Assembly (NCBI RefSeq): GCF_000275845.1
Contig: NW_006766887.1
Coordinates: 1,503,233-1,567,232, forward strand
Reading direction: 5' to 3'
DNA: 64,000 nt
From: Dichomitus squalens LYAD-421 SS1
Lineage: Eukaryota; Basidiomycota; Agaricomycetes; Polyporales; Polyporaceae
Position 1 is the first letter of the stretch. Each line of letters opens with the position of its first letter. Positions 47,551 to 59,219 of the stretch are shown in pieces. A program made the translations under genes and the position numbers. The notes beneath the pieces are model-generated. The model was not told the DNA's origin. It saw only the letters and a list, made by a program, of their open reading frames with translations, and did not search any database.

Positions 47551-49883
47551 ATGCGCCTCCTAGATACCCATACAGGACTGTTCGTCGACTTTAACCCCAA
47601 AGACGACGAAGACCCACCCAGATATGCCATCCTCTCGCATCGGTGGTCTGATAAAGAGCAGACATACCGGCAGCTGAGAAAAATCCAAGCTCGGTACTAC
47701 GATGACGATGGCCGTCCGAAGATGACACCGACAAGCTCCCCAGGCTAAGACCCTTCCCCAGGCTATAGAAAGGATGGTGGCGAGGTACTGTGCGCTCGAC
47801 TACGTACTCTAAGACCCAGTGGTTAACCCTCCCTGCGATACACACGCAGGACGTGTCCGTGCCCTTCAATCCCGAAGGCCCTCCGCTTGGCGTTGAACCC
47901 GAACCCATCCCCTCCTCTCCCCCCGCCGACAACTCAGCCCTGAGCCCATTCTGGGGCGATCCGGATCTCAACGCAAAGATCCGCAAAGCGTGCGAGACGG
48001 CGCGGGAGTACGGCTATGACTACATCTGGATCGACTCGGGCTGCATCGACCAGTCCAGCAGTTCGGAGCTCACCGAGTCGATCAACTCGATGTATAAGTG
48101 GTACGGCGATGCTTCATTGTGCCTTGCCTACCTCGCGGACGCGAGCGACGTCGCCGAAAGCGGGGAATCAATCCAAGGGCAGCTGACCGCCCCCCAGGAG
48201 TCCGAGTTCCGCGGGAGTGTGTGGTTCACACGCGGGTGGACTCTGCAGGAGCTCGTCGCGCCGAGACGCGTCGTGTTCCTGTCGAAGGGTTGGCGTTTCC
48301 TTGGGACGAAGACTCATCTAGCTGGACTCTTGGAGAAGATCACGTCCATCGATCAACTCGTCTTGCTACACCAGATTCCGCTCACGAAGGTCAGCGTCGC
48401 TAAACGCATGTCTTGAGCAGGGGAACGAAAGACGGCGAAGCCCGAGGACCGAGCCTACTCACTTCTCGGTATTTTTGATATCAACATGCCCACGCCCTAT
48501 GGCGAGGGTGATCGGGCATTCTATCGCTTGCAGGAGGAGATCCTAGGGCGCATCCCAGACCACAGCCTTTTCGCGTGGCATGGTAGCCCCAATTGGGACC
48601 CCTTCCTTGTTGCAGGGTTAGATGCGCTCTCTACGCGGACTATCGATGGGTGGACTTCTCTCCATCTTCTCACCCCTACGTCATCTGTCTTTGCGGGATC
48701 CACGACGAGGCAATCCCCCACAAAGACCTGGTTCTCAACCTATCAGATCAAAGCCAACGACAACTTCTTCAAGGGGCCATCCAGTCGCCGTATGGAATAC
48801 AGGATTGCGTTCCCAGTCGTATCCCCCCTGCCCATATCTATACATCGCCAACTTTAGAACAAGGAATGTAGAGAATACTTCCTGGTCCTCTTTGCCTGCC
48901 GCGATAGCTCTGGTCTACACCCTCCTGACCACGTACTTGCTCGTATCTGCTTCATCGACTCCGAATCTGGCGTCCTTCGATGGTGCACACTTGAGTAGGT
49001 CGGACTGCGGTCCGAGCTAATCCTGCTTGACCGCCGCGACCTTTCTCGCTGCAAGATTGACGTGAAGACCTTCCATTTGGGCCACCCAGACGTATCCGTC
49101 ATGCGCCCCAAGCGGAGTCTACTTGAAGGCGCGGTCTTTGCGCTGTCGTCAATATCCGACGAGGTTCTGCAAATGCAGGGATACAAGTTCCGAAATCGGT
49201 CTGAATCAAGGTTTGAAGGCAGCCTCTGCTTTAGTCTCGGTATCTCGGGAGGTGACCTGGACTTTGGCACAATCGTGTTCAGTCTAGTCCGCCAAGCCCC
49301 TTCTTTCCAACCAAAGTGGGTGACGGCTAGGGTGGATCTCATCGATCCGGACGATCCGAGTTCTCTTGACTTTTCAGATATCTCCCATGAGTCCATCAAC
49401 TCGCCCGCCCAGGACTCAATCGCTCCGAAGAGGCGAGTGGTCCTCGTATATATGGAGGGAACCGGGACCAGGAGTGTCTCATCCGAGCTGCCAGCTAGTT
49501 TCTCAGTGAACTTAGCGGATATGGAAGGCTGCGTCCACTTCTTATTGCAGGACAAAGGTGACCAACGTAAACACCTGGCGCTGCGTTGTGTGTTGGAGGC
49601 TATCACCTCCCTCACGTACGTTGTTCATATTGAGCTCTTCTCGTCACCCGTGTTCTTGTCGCCGATGGAAGTGCTTGCACGGGCATACGACAGGAACGAG
49701 TTCGAGGCGTCGATATTGGCATCCGACCATGGTCTCCTGAACATCCCGCCATCTCCTTCGAACGCATTGACTCCTGCGAGGAGCCCAAGTCCGCTGCGGG
49801 AAGACGGCAGTGACGATGACTCTGGCCCGTCCTCCGCAGGACCCGCGGTCCCCGCGCGCACACCACCCGACCTGGGCGAGTAA
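47551..49883 (+). pseudogene. HET-domain gene copy 4, nearly full length but broken
   Basis: Exon 1 begins MRLLDTHTGLFVDFNPKD at 47551. The main frame is open from 47790 and holds the HET core (YIWIDSGCIDQSSSSELTES, YKWYGDASLCLAYLADA, WFTRGWTLQELVAPRRV). A TGA at 48414-48416 stands where copy 2 has Trp (RMSW). Reading goes on in the same frame (KPEDRAYSLLGIFDINMPTP) until a frameshift near 48715. At least one more shift lies before 49060. From there to the stop at 49883 the C-terminal domain is intact (FHLGHPDVSVM ... PPDLGE). It converges on the intact RING gene. Translation of a full protein would need repair of every lesion, so I call it a pseudogene. Confidence 0.85.
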
Positions 49884-50002
49884 TCGGAAGTCGAGCGTCC
49901 GCATATATCGCATGCATGCACAACGACGCCCGTCATACGTCCCTTCTCCGCCTCTTCTTTCCCCCTCCTCCCCACACCCCGCATTCCCTCTCACCCAACC
50001 TC

Positions 50003-51340
50003 TCACTCGTCCTCAGGCGACAACAACCACGTCGGCCTCACCCCAACGCCGGTCCCCCGCCCACGCACGCTCCTCTCGAAGAACCCACTCCTGCCCTCCT
50101 CCTCTTCCCCAAACTCGAAAGAAATGCTCCCCATCCCACCCCATCCCGCCCTGGGCGAGAAGATGTCACCCGCCGGCAGCCCCGAGCGCTGCGGTCCCCC
50201 GCTCGAGCTCAAATCCCCCTCCCCTCCCCCCTCTTCGAAGTCGCTCGCGCGGAAGCCCGAGTCGCCCTCCTCGTCCTCGTCAATGAGCATCCTGCTCCGG
50301 CTCTTGCGCAGCGCGGGGCTGCGCCGCGCCGCGACGCGCTTGGCGAGGTCGAACGGCGAGCCGAGCAGCCGGGGGCGCTTCGGGATGCGCAGGACCGGCC
50401 GGGCGGACGCGTCGTCCCCCGGGTCCCCTTCGCGGTCGAGCGAGCGCGAGCCAGAATGAGCAAAGTAGTCGAGGCGGGCGACCGACGACGAAGACGAAGC
50501 GGAGGCGTCGAGTGCCGCCTGGCTGCTCGTCCGCTTTCCCGTCGTCGCCACCGAAAACGCGACGCCGGCGTTCTCTCGCCTACATAGCAACGCGCGCCTC
50601 GTGAGCATGGACGCGTAGGCGCGCATAGGGAGGAAGGGGACTCACGACGCCTTGAGGGCCCTGTACTTGCCCTTCACGCCCTCGTACTTGCGCCTGAGTT
50701 CCGTGAGCTCTTTCTCGAGCCGCTCCTTCTCGAGGCGGCGGTCGCGCTCGCCCTGGGCGTGCGCGTCACGCGCGCGGATGGCGGCCTCGCAGCGGTCCAT
50801 GAGGAGGGCCTTGTCGCGCTCGAGCGCGGCGGCTTTGTCGGTGAGGGCGGCGATTTGGGCGCGGAGGTCGCGGTTCGTGTTCGCTGCGGGGTTCGGGTTG
50901 GGGTTATGGTTGGCACGGGAAGAGGGGGAGGTGGAGGGAGACGGAGGGGCGGCTGCGGCGGCATCGGAGGCGTCGGCGATGAAGACGCGGCGGATGCTGG
51001 GTATAATGAGTGTATGATACTTTTTGGGTACGAAACGAAGGTCGGGGATCGCTGAGAGCGGAGACGGGGTGGCAGAGCTCAGAGAGTGGCCCAGGACGCG
51101 TGAAGGACTGGTATGGCACGTACCGATGGTGAACGAGGCCCTGCAGGTGGGACAAGACGCGTTCATCGCGTCTGCGCTGGTCTCGAGGTAGGACGTGAGA
51201 CATGCCTCGCAGCACAGATGGCCTGTAGAAGGCGTGTTCGGGTGAGAACGCGGATGGGGGAGAGGAGGAGACGTACCGCAGGGGGTGCAGACGGGGAGCC
51301 TGAGCTGGTCGAGACAGATGCCGCAGGTGAGGGTGTCCAT
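50003..51340 (-). CDS. RING-finger / coiled-coil protein, intact copy 4
   Basis: Four exons: 51340-51277, 51222-51124, 51051-50646 and 50579-50003, in phase to 381 residues. Residues 1-54 are a C3HC4 RING with every ligand: CGIC, PCGHLCCEAC and CPTC. After a short conserved patch (KKYHTLIIPSIRRVFIAD), residues about 110-190 form a strong coiled coil rich in Arg and Glu (EKERLEKELTELRRKYEG). The tail is Ser/Arg-rich with an acidic DEDEEGDSG block and ends LSPEDE. A cytosolic or nuclear E3 ubiquitin ligase is the likely role. Its 3' end faces HET copy 4 with 120 bp between the stops. Introns 1 and 2 match the single RING gene at 30 kb in place and phase. Confidence 0.88.
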
Positions 51341-51582
51341 GTGGATTGCACCGAGAGGGTATCCTGGTCCGTCGCGGACGGAGGAAGGAGCGAGTTCAAA
51401 GCAAAGAGCGGACGGGTTGGGCGGAGACGGAGACAAACATGGCCCGCCTGCGCGTCCCTCGCCCCGCTTAAGCCCACACACGCTCACGTGCTCTCACACC
51501 CGGCGCCAGATGCGACACAGCCACAATGGTGCATCTGTGAGCGACTCAACATCTTCTTGCACCCCATCAATGAGCATCAAGA

Positions 51583-51985
51583 GTGCTCATCCTACGTAGC
51601 TCAGACATCATACATTTTCGCGTCTTTCGCGGAATCCTCTATTTATCCTCTGAAGTGCTCGCATTTATGACAAATATTCTCTCCTTCACAGCCAAGCTCC
51701 CCATTTTGGAGCCCCCGACCATTAGCGTCTCCGAGACAAGCAGCACCCTCGAGGCCTTTCTCAACTTGAAGCTCTGCTACCAACTCTCCCTCGTCCCATC
51801 CTAAGAGTCCTTCGACGACGCAGCCCAAGTTCTCAAACAATGGACAAGCGCTAGGCCCCTTGGCACTCGCTCGCCCTCTCCCTTGTCGCCGCACACCGTT
51901 TACGCCTTTGCCGAGCGTGCCGGCTTCGACGCCTCTCGCTCCGAACCCTCAACCATCCCTGCCCCGAGCTGCGCACCTCCCGCGT
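51583..51985 (+). pseudogene. BTB relic between unit 4 and the F-box gene
   Basis: LRSSDIIHFRVFRGIL at the start equals the BTB core LRSSDNVQFRVFRGIL of the 57.5 kb gene, and TISVSETSSTLEAFLNL matches TIDVTETSNTLDSFLRL. A stop follows at about 51802, then SFDDAAQVLK in line with FASFDDAKRVLQ. No start codon context and no Cys-rich tail remain. Confidence 0.75.
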
Positions 51986-52729
51986 CTGCCCTCCCGGGCT
52001 CCCCGTACAGGTCCCGGCCCACTAAGTACCATTGCGGCTGATGCGCCCGCCACGTGTGAGACTGCAGCAACTGCAGCTGCGTGAGCTTCTGGCTCGAGTT
52101 GTTGCGGTCCACTCGCTACTCCGACTCCCACTCGCACTTACGGGTGTTGCTCATGAAGGTGCCCGATCGATTGCTCTCCTCCAACCTTCCCGTCATGAAT
52201 ACCCAGCGAATGGCGAAGCTGTTCGCTACGTTTGGCGTCAAGGACATGCTGTACTCCCGCGTATTGTCTCGTATGTCGTCGGGTAACGAATGGCTCCACG
52301 AGTTGCGCAACAAAGGAGATTCAAGCGAATCTAATATGCGGGTCATTGTCGAAATGCTCCACGACGTAGCTGAGGAATGAGGAAGATGTGGAGTTCAGTC
52401 GTGCAGCGCCCCCGCAGGGTCTCCCGAACGCATCCGAGAACAAACAGTAAACGGGATGTACATGCCGAAAATGTTGCCAGCTAATCATGTATCCTTCCGA
52501 AGCGGTACGAATCGCCATAAGGTCAATTGCCCCGTCCTCCTTCTGTCCTGCCATGAATGTTATTGTTTCTCAAAAGGCTACTATTAGTGCTAAGTACCAA
52601 CGCGGCAGTGAGATGACGTAAAGGGGCTAATGTAGCGCTCATGGTTGCCGCGCTTAAATAGGATCGAGTGCATGTTCGTTTTCCAGATTGCATTCGTTTT
52701 ACACTCTGGACCACCCAAAGCCCTCAGTT
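51986..52729. other. Flank with one unassigned open frame
   Basis: A frame at 52081-52380 (plus) encodes a Met/Ser/Leu-rich stretch (AKLFATFGVKDMLYSRVLS) of about 99 residues. I cannot assign it or find joining exons. The rest is non-coding in appearance. Confidence 0.3.
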
Positions 52730-55196
52730 ATGCCTCCCCGCAAGAGAGTGAAACTGAATGATGGCAAGGCACTCGCTGGCGACCGCACCGAACTTACAAG
52801 CATCAGCAACCCTGTGGTTGCAAGTGCTGCCAGCACCGATCCAGACGCGGAATCATCGCGCAAGTCCAGAATACGCAAGGGCTGTCTGAAAGACATACCC
52901 AACTGTGCGGTGGAACTCCAACTTGAGGTTTGTCCCCCCTACCTTTAAGCCTCGAAGTGCTTTGAATCATCTCACGACGGCTCGAATTCCAGATCTTCGG
53001 TTACCTACAACCACAAGATCTCTTCAATCTCTCGCGAACGTGCAAGGCCTTCCATTCCTTCTTCTTGCACCGTAGCAACGAACGTCTTTGGGAAGCATCC
53101 CTAAAGAACGATGAGGACCTGCCTGAGAGACCGCCATGGATGAGTATACCGGCATTCATTCACCTGCTCTACTCGCCCTATTGCCAGGTGTGCCACCATC
53201 ATCACCACCTTCGCCTATGTACACTAACGTTTTATGCCACACACAGAATTGCGCTAGTCCCAACGTTCGCAAAGCTACTTGGTTGTGGTTTGCTCGGTAC
53301 TGTTCCCACTGTCTGCCCCAGATGTGAGTGGCACAGGCTTCTGGCAATCGCAGGCGTGGCTTATGCCGCCGTTATAGGTCTTCCTCCACTATGGCCGTCG
53401 AAGAGAAGCTGAAGCGCGTGGATGCCGTTTTGCAGCGGCAGTTTAAGAACCAGCCTGGGTGGTTTTTGCACGGGATCGACGAAGAGCGTCCGAAGGACCC
53501 ACAGTAAGTCGCATTCTATGCAGTACCAGAAAGCGTAGTCACTTATCGAGACCATCTCTATAGGCGCGGCTATTACAATTATCGTTATCATCGTCAGCAG
53601 GAGAAGCGATACCTTGCTCGGGACGTGGACCAGTTGATCTCCAAGTGGAAAGCCTTACCCGAGCGTAAGGGTTATGATGTCCTGGACGCTTTCTGCCTCA
53701 AACGGAAGAATGAGCTTATTGTGCGGGTTAAGGTGGGTGACCTTACGGGGCGCTGCGCTCACACGCCGTGATCTCATGATATATGTAGTACGCTAGGGAC
53801 TGTGAGGAGTGGTACGAAGAGCGAAAGCAGGATCGGAAGGACGAACTCCAGGACGTACGAAAAGAGCGGTTTGAGGCGTAAGTAGCCTTTTCTGTCCCCA
53901 AGAAAGTTCATCATTTGGACTAGTTTGTGTTTCAAGGATTCTCGAACTTCTCAAGGAGACGGGTTGGAAGAAGGAGTTGGATTTCCTCGGCAAATATGGA
54001 CTCGAGAAGATGTCTCGTTTACCGGTCGTCAGGCAGTCTACGAAGCTTACGGACAAGGGTACGCCTCTCTGAGCCACGCCGTTGCATCGCATGTGATCCT
54101 TATGTTCCCGTAGGGTGGGAAAAGGTGCAAGATGCGCTCGACGGCTTTCTGAACGACACTCGTGCTCAACGGCTGAAGGCAGAGAAGGAGCCGATCATCA
54201 AGGAGCGCTTTGCCGAACTAGACGCCGCCATTGTCGCATACTGCGTCACGTTCCCGCGCAACGCAACAATGCGCTGTCACCCGCTGGCGTTTGACCTTGC
54301 GCCCATGAAAGAGTTAGAACGCCTCGCCAACGCCCCGGTCTCGGAGAACGTCACACGGGAGAGTTTCGCGTCCATCGTCCCGAAGCTCGTCGACAAGTGG
54401 TTTGCGAAGCAAAAGGCCGAATTCGAATCGTTCCTTCGCCCTCACATTAAGTGCGACCGTGTCCCTCAGGGTGTGGGCATTCTGGATCTCGCAATCGCTG
54501 TTTTCAACTTGGGGACCGACTACCGCCCCTCGGGACTTCGTTACCCTTATATCCTCACTCAGTGGCGTTTCCGCGGGTCCAATAGCAAGCGGCTTCTGGG
54601 GGTCTTGCCTCCTGGCCACTATGCCAGCTGTGCAGCTAATCATTATTATCAAATCCCCTTCACGGTCAGCGGGCTCGACAAAATGGAGGTCGAGCAGGGG
54701 ATCAAGTGGACGCGATCCATACTCACGGCTCTGGGCCTCGATCCCGACCGGACGACAGCCGCCGAGCTGGAGAAGTGCGAGGGAAGACTTCGGTGCGCGA
54801 AGTGCAAGGCCGACGGGCAGCCGGATGTCGTCTATGCCTGGGAAGCTGCAGTGAGTACTCGAGTACACACCTCACACATTGTGAAAGCGTCCACTGAGAC
54901 GAGTGTCACAGTTCTTACATACCGCGAACAACAATTCAGGAAAGAAGACGTGTTACCATAGTCGTTGGGTCCGGGTCAAAGCACCCGATATGGCTCGCGT
55001 GAAGGAGCTCGAGGCGACCGCGCATGAGGTCACACTTGACACAGAACGCTTCGGTTGGTGCTGCAGCCTCTGTCTTGAAGATTGGTGGCCTGGAAAAGCA
55101 AACGAGATCCGCCAGCATCTTGCGCAAAAGTCGGTTCTCCTTGGCACTCATGCACTGGTACAAACGTCACTCACCAAAACGCAGGCATCAGATTGA
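52730..55196 (+). CDS. F-box-like protein with Cys-containing C-terminus
   Basis: Nine exons: 52730-52927, 52993-53187, 53247-53323, 53378-53503, 53564-53732, 53789-53877, 53937-54058, 54114-54850 and about 54945-55196, all in phase, giving roughly 650 residues. A basic N-terminus (PPRKRVKL, likely nuclear signal) is followed by the F-box at about 60-100 (LQLEIFGYLQPQDLFNLSRT). The middle is helical and charged (EERKQDRKDELQDVRKERFE). The C-terminal half ends in two CxxC pairs (LRCAKCKAD, CCSLCLEDW) that could bind zinc. F-box proteins recruit substrates to SCF ligases. The last junction uses AAAG as acceptor. After HLAQK another frame stays open to 55293, so the true end is uncertain. Not part of the duplicated units. 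Confidence 0.8.
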
Positions 55197-55329
55197 AGAC
55201 GCTCGTCGTGCCGTCGAGGATGGCACTGTCTACATCAATCCCGAGCACCGGCGTGTGCTGAGGAAGCCACCTGTCACTTTACTACCTCCGTAATCAGGCG
55301 ACACTTCTGATTTCAAGTACCCTTGTACG

Positions 55330-56150
55330 CTATCGAACCAGTTGGCGTCGAATCGATATATCTCCCAGATGAAGCATCGAGCAATGCTCGGTAGTTCTAC
55401 ACACGTGTGACTTTTGGAACCCCCTTTCGAGCACAATCTCATGCCATGTCAGCGTAGCAATGGCATCGACAAAGGCCTCGATGTCGGAAAGCAAAGTACC
55501 GTATGGGTTCTGGCCGTTCGCTTGGGTGTCGTCGGTGACCCAGGATGCCCCAATCTGATCAGTAGTGACCAGCTGAAAGATGAGGCTCGTCGAGGGCGTG
55601 GACGGTCCATCAGTCAGCATACATCGCCTGCTTTGAGGCCGTCGTAGATGGTCCAAGAGAAAGCTGGCTGGGACGGCATTGGACAGGCATTGCCTAGGGT
55701 ATACTAGTAAGAGGTAAACGGGATGCAAGACATAGACCATTCTCACCTGATATCGTCGAAGAAACTCTCTGCAGTGAGCAAAATGTCCGCCAAACTATAG
55801 TAGACGGTGTCCGACACGGCAATGCCAGGATTCAGCGATCTACATCACGTCTGTGAGTGTCTGAACACGGACGTTTACTCGTAGCCGTGGCAGGTACGTA
55901 CAAAGTCAAATTTAACTCCGACGTGAATTGCGCTCAAGGTCACGCAAAGACCACTCGCCGTCTCCGGGCCAGGCGTGGGAGATAATCGTATGGTGGGCAT
56001 GTTCAAGAGATCTGACTTGGACGAATGTGTGGCAAATGTGACGAACTGTCGACCAAACCGGCTGACGAGTATCGGAACCTTGCTTTGAGCTCCGTGACTG
56101 ATGGCGTGTCGATCCTCTATATAGGTCGATACATCGGTTCAGATAGCATT
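55330..56150 (-). CDS. Candidate gene of unknown function
   Basis: Three exon-like blocks can be chained on the minus strand: one ending VKFDFVRTCHGYE (to 55879), one SLNPGIAVSDTVYYSLADIL ... FDDIR (55839 to about 55750), and one from about 55697 to 55330 (TSLIFQLVTTDQIGASWVTD ... TWHEIVLERGF). The first intron would be only 39 nt, with donor GTAAAC. No start codon is certain and no domain is recognised. It may be a relic. The phases agree, which is why I list it. Confidence 0.35.
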
Positions 56151-56299
56151 CACGAAGAACGTAACGAGGCTGGCGCAAGACTTTGAGGGTCATCATACCA
56201 TGGACTCGCCTATGAGACTTGCCATATGATGAGTGTGAAGATGCCGCAGGAAGGTGCACAGCATATCACAGGTAAGCGCCTGGACGGTTCGGCACTTCT

Positions 56300-56500
56300 C
56301 ATAAGCCCGATAGAGCTCCTCCGACGCCCGCCGCGCCCGACGTGAAGCTGCCCGCGGTCATGGGTGCTCTCCTGGCCGCCAAGGGCGATCGGGATGGGTG
56401 CGAAGACTGTGAGCGTGTGCTCATCACGGAGGCTTCGCAGTACCTCAAGCAGCTCGCTGCCGAGATGGAGAATTGGCTCGAGAAGGTGAGCGTCACGCCG
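56300..56500 (+). pseudogene. BTB relic, C-terminal part
   Basis: A short open stretch (GCEDCERVLITEASQYLKQL, then AAEMENWLEKV followed by a GTGAGC donor) aligns with the end of the BTB proteins (VNCVTCRAAIMEEFPRFLEV, then GDELEQRISEV followed by GTAAGC). The BTB domain itself is missing, so this is a third degraded family member. Confidence 0.55.
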
Positions 56501-57516
56501 TCACCTGCTTCGACGGGGCCGTATCGCGTGTGGCTCGTGGCGAAGTCGTCGTTATCGAAAGCTGACTCGAGTATAATTGTAGATCAAGCTGTGAGAGGAC
56601 CGGGTAGGCGCCAGTGACAGTGTTTCCGTCCACGACCGCGGCCATGTAGGGCATCCGTCTCGGTGATGCAGCCTGAGGCTGGGATGCGCACGCATGTGCA
56701 ACCACATAGTAGAGCGTGTGTGGAAGGCGGCGCTGGATTCTCCGTATTTGGCATCGCGTCGTCCGTATCGTGGAGGATGGGCGAAAGTGCTTGGTCACTG
56801 GCATGTCAAGCTGCTTCTCTCTCTCCGTTCCCTTGACCCTTCGGATCCCTGCTATTTGCTTTTCTGCCCCTCGCTTTGGCTCATGTGTCCCGCGGTCTTG
56901 GAAGCGTCATCTCAGGCTCCTGTGTTCGACCCTTCGTCATTCTAGTACCAAGGAACCAGGCCGACTAGACCATGCTCCTTCCTCTTCCCGAACTTCCAAG
57001 CAAGACACGTTCATTGCGGAGAAAACACATGGTAGCGAACGACTCCTTTGCACCTTGTTCTTTACTGTGTATATTCATGATCCCTGAAATACGTCAGCTT
57101 CGCCAGGCGATCGTCGACCTCGCCACAGTGGGCGGAGATATGTGCCTATCATAATCGAGTACCCAAAGAACGTCTGTGGTTGGAGTTAACCATATCAGCA
57201 TCGTGCCCTTGACACTCGAATACGCGATGCAACTTAGAGTCGGCATAAGCAGGTGTGTTTACATCGTACGTGCCTTTTGTAAGGCGCCCTGCAGAAGCAC
57301 TCAACACGGTCTAGACAATGCGATGTTTTCGACCAGGAGAAAGGCGACAATACTTTATCTCGTGCCTTCCCCCTTTGATCGATCTTCCTCTGGTCGAATA
57401 CACCGGAATGTCTGCCGTGTATGTGTAATAGATCTCTCGATTCGGGTGTACTGCGGCAACCTGGTGGCATATAGAAAGGGGCGCCCTCTTTCTTCGCAGC
57501 ACACCCCTCGTCCAAC

Positions 57517-58599
57517 ATGACCGGACAGGTTGAAGAGTCACATACTGCCGACGACGCTGGCGCAGACCCTCCAATCAGTGCCGGAGGAGACACGGTGCAT
57601 AGTCCTCATGTTGCGTCCTTCCCCTTCGACAAGCCCGACGCCGACGCCGTCCTGCGTAGCTCAGACAACGTGCAATTCCGCGTCTTCCGTGGAATCCTCA
57701 CTTCTGTCTCCCCAGTCTTCTCGTCCATTTTCTCCCTCCCTCAATCCAGCTCTTCGCATGACGGAGATGGTACCCCCACCATAGATGTCACCGAGACGAG
57801 TAACACGCTAGACTCCTTCCTCAGGCTCTCCTACCCGTTCCCCAGCCCTCCGGCCTTCGCCTCGTTCGACGATGCCAAACGCGTCCTCCAAGTAATTCAC
57901 AAATTCCAAATCGCCTGGCACTCGTCCTTACTGGTCCCAGCGCTGCTGCCGCACATCCGCGAGAATCCGCTTCGCGTCTACGCCTCCGCATTGCGTTTCG
58001 CCTTCGACGAGCTCGCGCTGCTGGCAGCCCGTCAGACGCTGCTCCTCGAGGACCTCACCGAATGGTGCGAGGAGCTGCGGGACATCAGCGGAGAAGAGTT
58101 CCAGCGGCTCCTCGTCTACCGCAAACGGGCGGTTGCCGCGGTCACCACAGATATGACCGCATCCTGGTGTCCTGTCTGGAAGTGCCCGAAGCGATGGGCC
58201 TGGCTTGTATGCCCCACATGCACGAAGCATCGTTCAAATTGCCACAACCCTTTCGTTTGCGCCTGCCCGACGGTCGCGGAGTGGTTCGCAGCGTTTTGGA
58301 TACGACTCTCGACGGTGCTGCGCGCTACACCGACAGCGGCCGCGTTGAAGCTGGCCTCTGTGGTAACGGCGTCACGAACTATGGGAGCGGCTGTGAACTG
58401 CGTTACATGCAGAGCCGCGATCATGGAAGAGTTTCCTCGGTTTCTTGAAGTACTCGGCGATGAACTGGAACAGAGGATCTCGGAGGTAAGCCCGCAGACG
58501 ATCACCTGCAGCGTTCGATTACATTCGTGGACCTCGCTGACGACGATACCGTTCCAGTTAACATTGAAACAGGAACTTCACGAACCGCTTGAGTGGTAG
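57517..58599 (+). CDS. BTB/POZ protein 2 with Cys-rich tail
   Basis: Exons 57517-58485 and 58558-58599 join at GAG|GTAAGC...CCAG to 336 residues; the 72-nt intron keeps frame, so a retained form would also be readable. After a 25-residue acidic leader comes the BTB domain (ADAVLRSSDNVQFRVFRGIL, SPVFSSIFSLPQ), a helical middle (WCEELRDISGEEFQRLLVYR), and the cluster CPTCTKHRSNCHNPFVCAC near 230-250, then a CVTC pair near 300. The last exon encodes LTLKQELHEPLEW. It is over 80 per cent similar by eye to BTB3, and the two first exons have exactly the same length. Role: probable Cullin-3 adaptor or transcription-linked BTB protein; unproven. Confidence 0.88.
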   Translation: MTGQVEESHTADDAGADPPISAGGDTVHSPHVASFPFDKPDADAVLRSSDNVQFRVFRGILTSVSPVFSSIFSLPQSSSSHDGDGTPTIDVTETSNTLDSFLRLSYPFPSPPAFASFDDAKRVLQVIHKFQIAWHSSLLVPALLPHIRENPLRVYASALRFAFDELALLAARQTLLLEDLTEWCEELRDISGEEFQRLLVYRKRAVAAVTTDMTASWCPVWKCPKRWAWLVCPTCTKHRSNCHNPFVCACPTVAEWFAAFWIRLSTVLRATPTAAALKLASVVTASRTMGAAVNCVTCRAAIMEEFPRFLEVLGDELEQRISEVSPQTITCSVRLHSWTSLTTIPFQLTLKQELHEPLEW

Positions 58600-59006
58600 A
58601 ACCTCGTCACCTCTCTTGTACAGCAAGTTTTCAGAAAAGACGCTTGTCTATGTGTACATGACGGTGCTCGTAGCAGTATAGATCACTCAGATGCACTGGC
58701 ACGATTCGTGAGCATAATGAACACTGAATTGTCTTGCGAACGTAATGCGGCAGCATATTGAAAGTGGAGTGAACAGTAGTGGTGTCCATGGCTGCAGGTG
58801 AAAGGGAAACGGGTCAGATCCAACAGCCCGATTCATCTCATGCGTAGTAATCGGAGGAGACGCTGCCGTCCGACGCCGTCATCCCGTCTGCACCGTCCTC
58901 TTGTTCTGTTCTCTGCTGCGCTCTGCGACATCGCGTCCCCGAGGTTGCCTTCAGACTGAGACACCAAGACAGGGGGCATAGCCTCTGACTAGCTCCTGTT
59001 GTCGTC
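58600..59006. other. 3' flank of BTB2, duplicated
   Basis: No gene. Similar to 61466-61950, which leads into YTP1, so this is a copy of the YTP1 promoter region. Confidence 0.6.
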
Positions 59007-59219
59007 ATGGCCCCGCGCGCGGATTTGCCGTATTTGGCATCGCGTCGTCCGCATCATAGAGGATGCGCGAAGGTGCTTGGTCCCTGGCGTGTCGAGCTGC
59101 TTTCTCTCTCCGTTCCCTTCGTCCTGATCCCTGCTACTTGCTTTTCTGCCCTCGCTTCGGCTCATGTGGTGTCTCGGTTACCTCAGGCCCCCGCGGTGCT
59201 CGACCCTTCTTCAATCTAG
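59007..59219 (+). pseudogene. Duplicated YTP1 start fused to unrelated sequence
   Basis: MAPRA at 59007-59021 copies MARRA, the first five codons of YTP1 at 61951. Right after it the sequence switches to GATTTGCCGTATTTGGC, the start of duplication unit B. The resulting 70-codon frame is a by-product of the breakpoint. Confidence 0.75.

Larger units (their letters stand above)
56735..59021 (+). repeat. Tandem segmental duplication, unit A
   Basis: From the GTATTTGGCATCGCGTCGTCCG block near 56742 to ATGGCCCCGCGCGCG at 59007-59021 this unit is similar over its length to 59022-61965. It carries the BTB2 gene plus both flanks, including a copy of the YTP1 promoter and its first codons. Confidence 0.85.

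Noticed and set aside
50124..50459. Plus-strand frames between HET copy 4 and the RING gene
   Set aside because: They are antisense to the intact RING tail, whose minus-strand exons keep phase and motifs.
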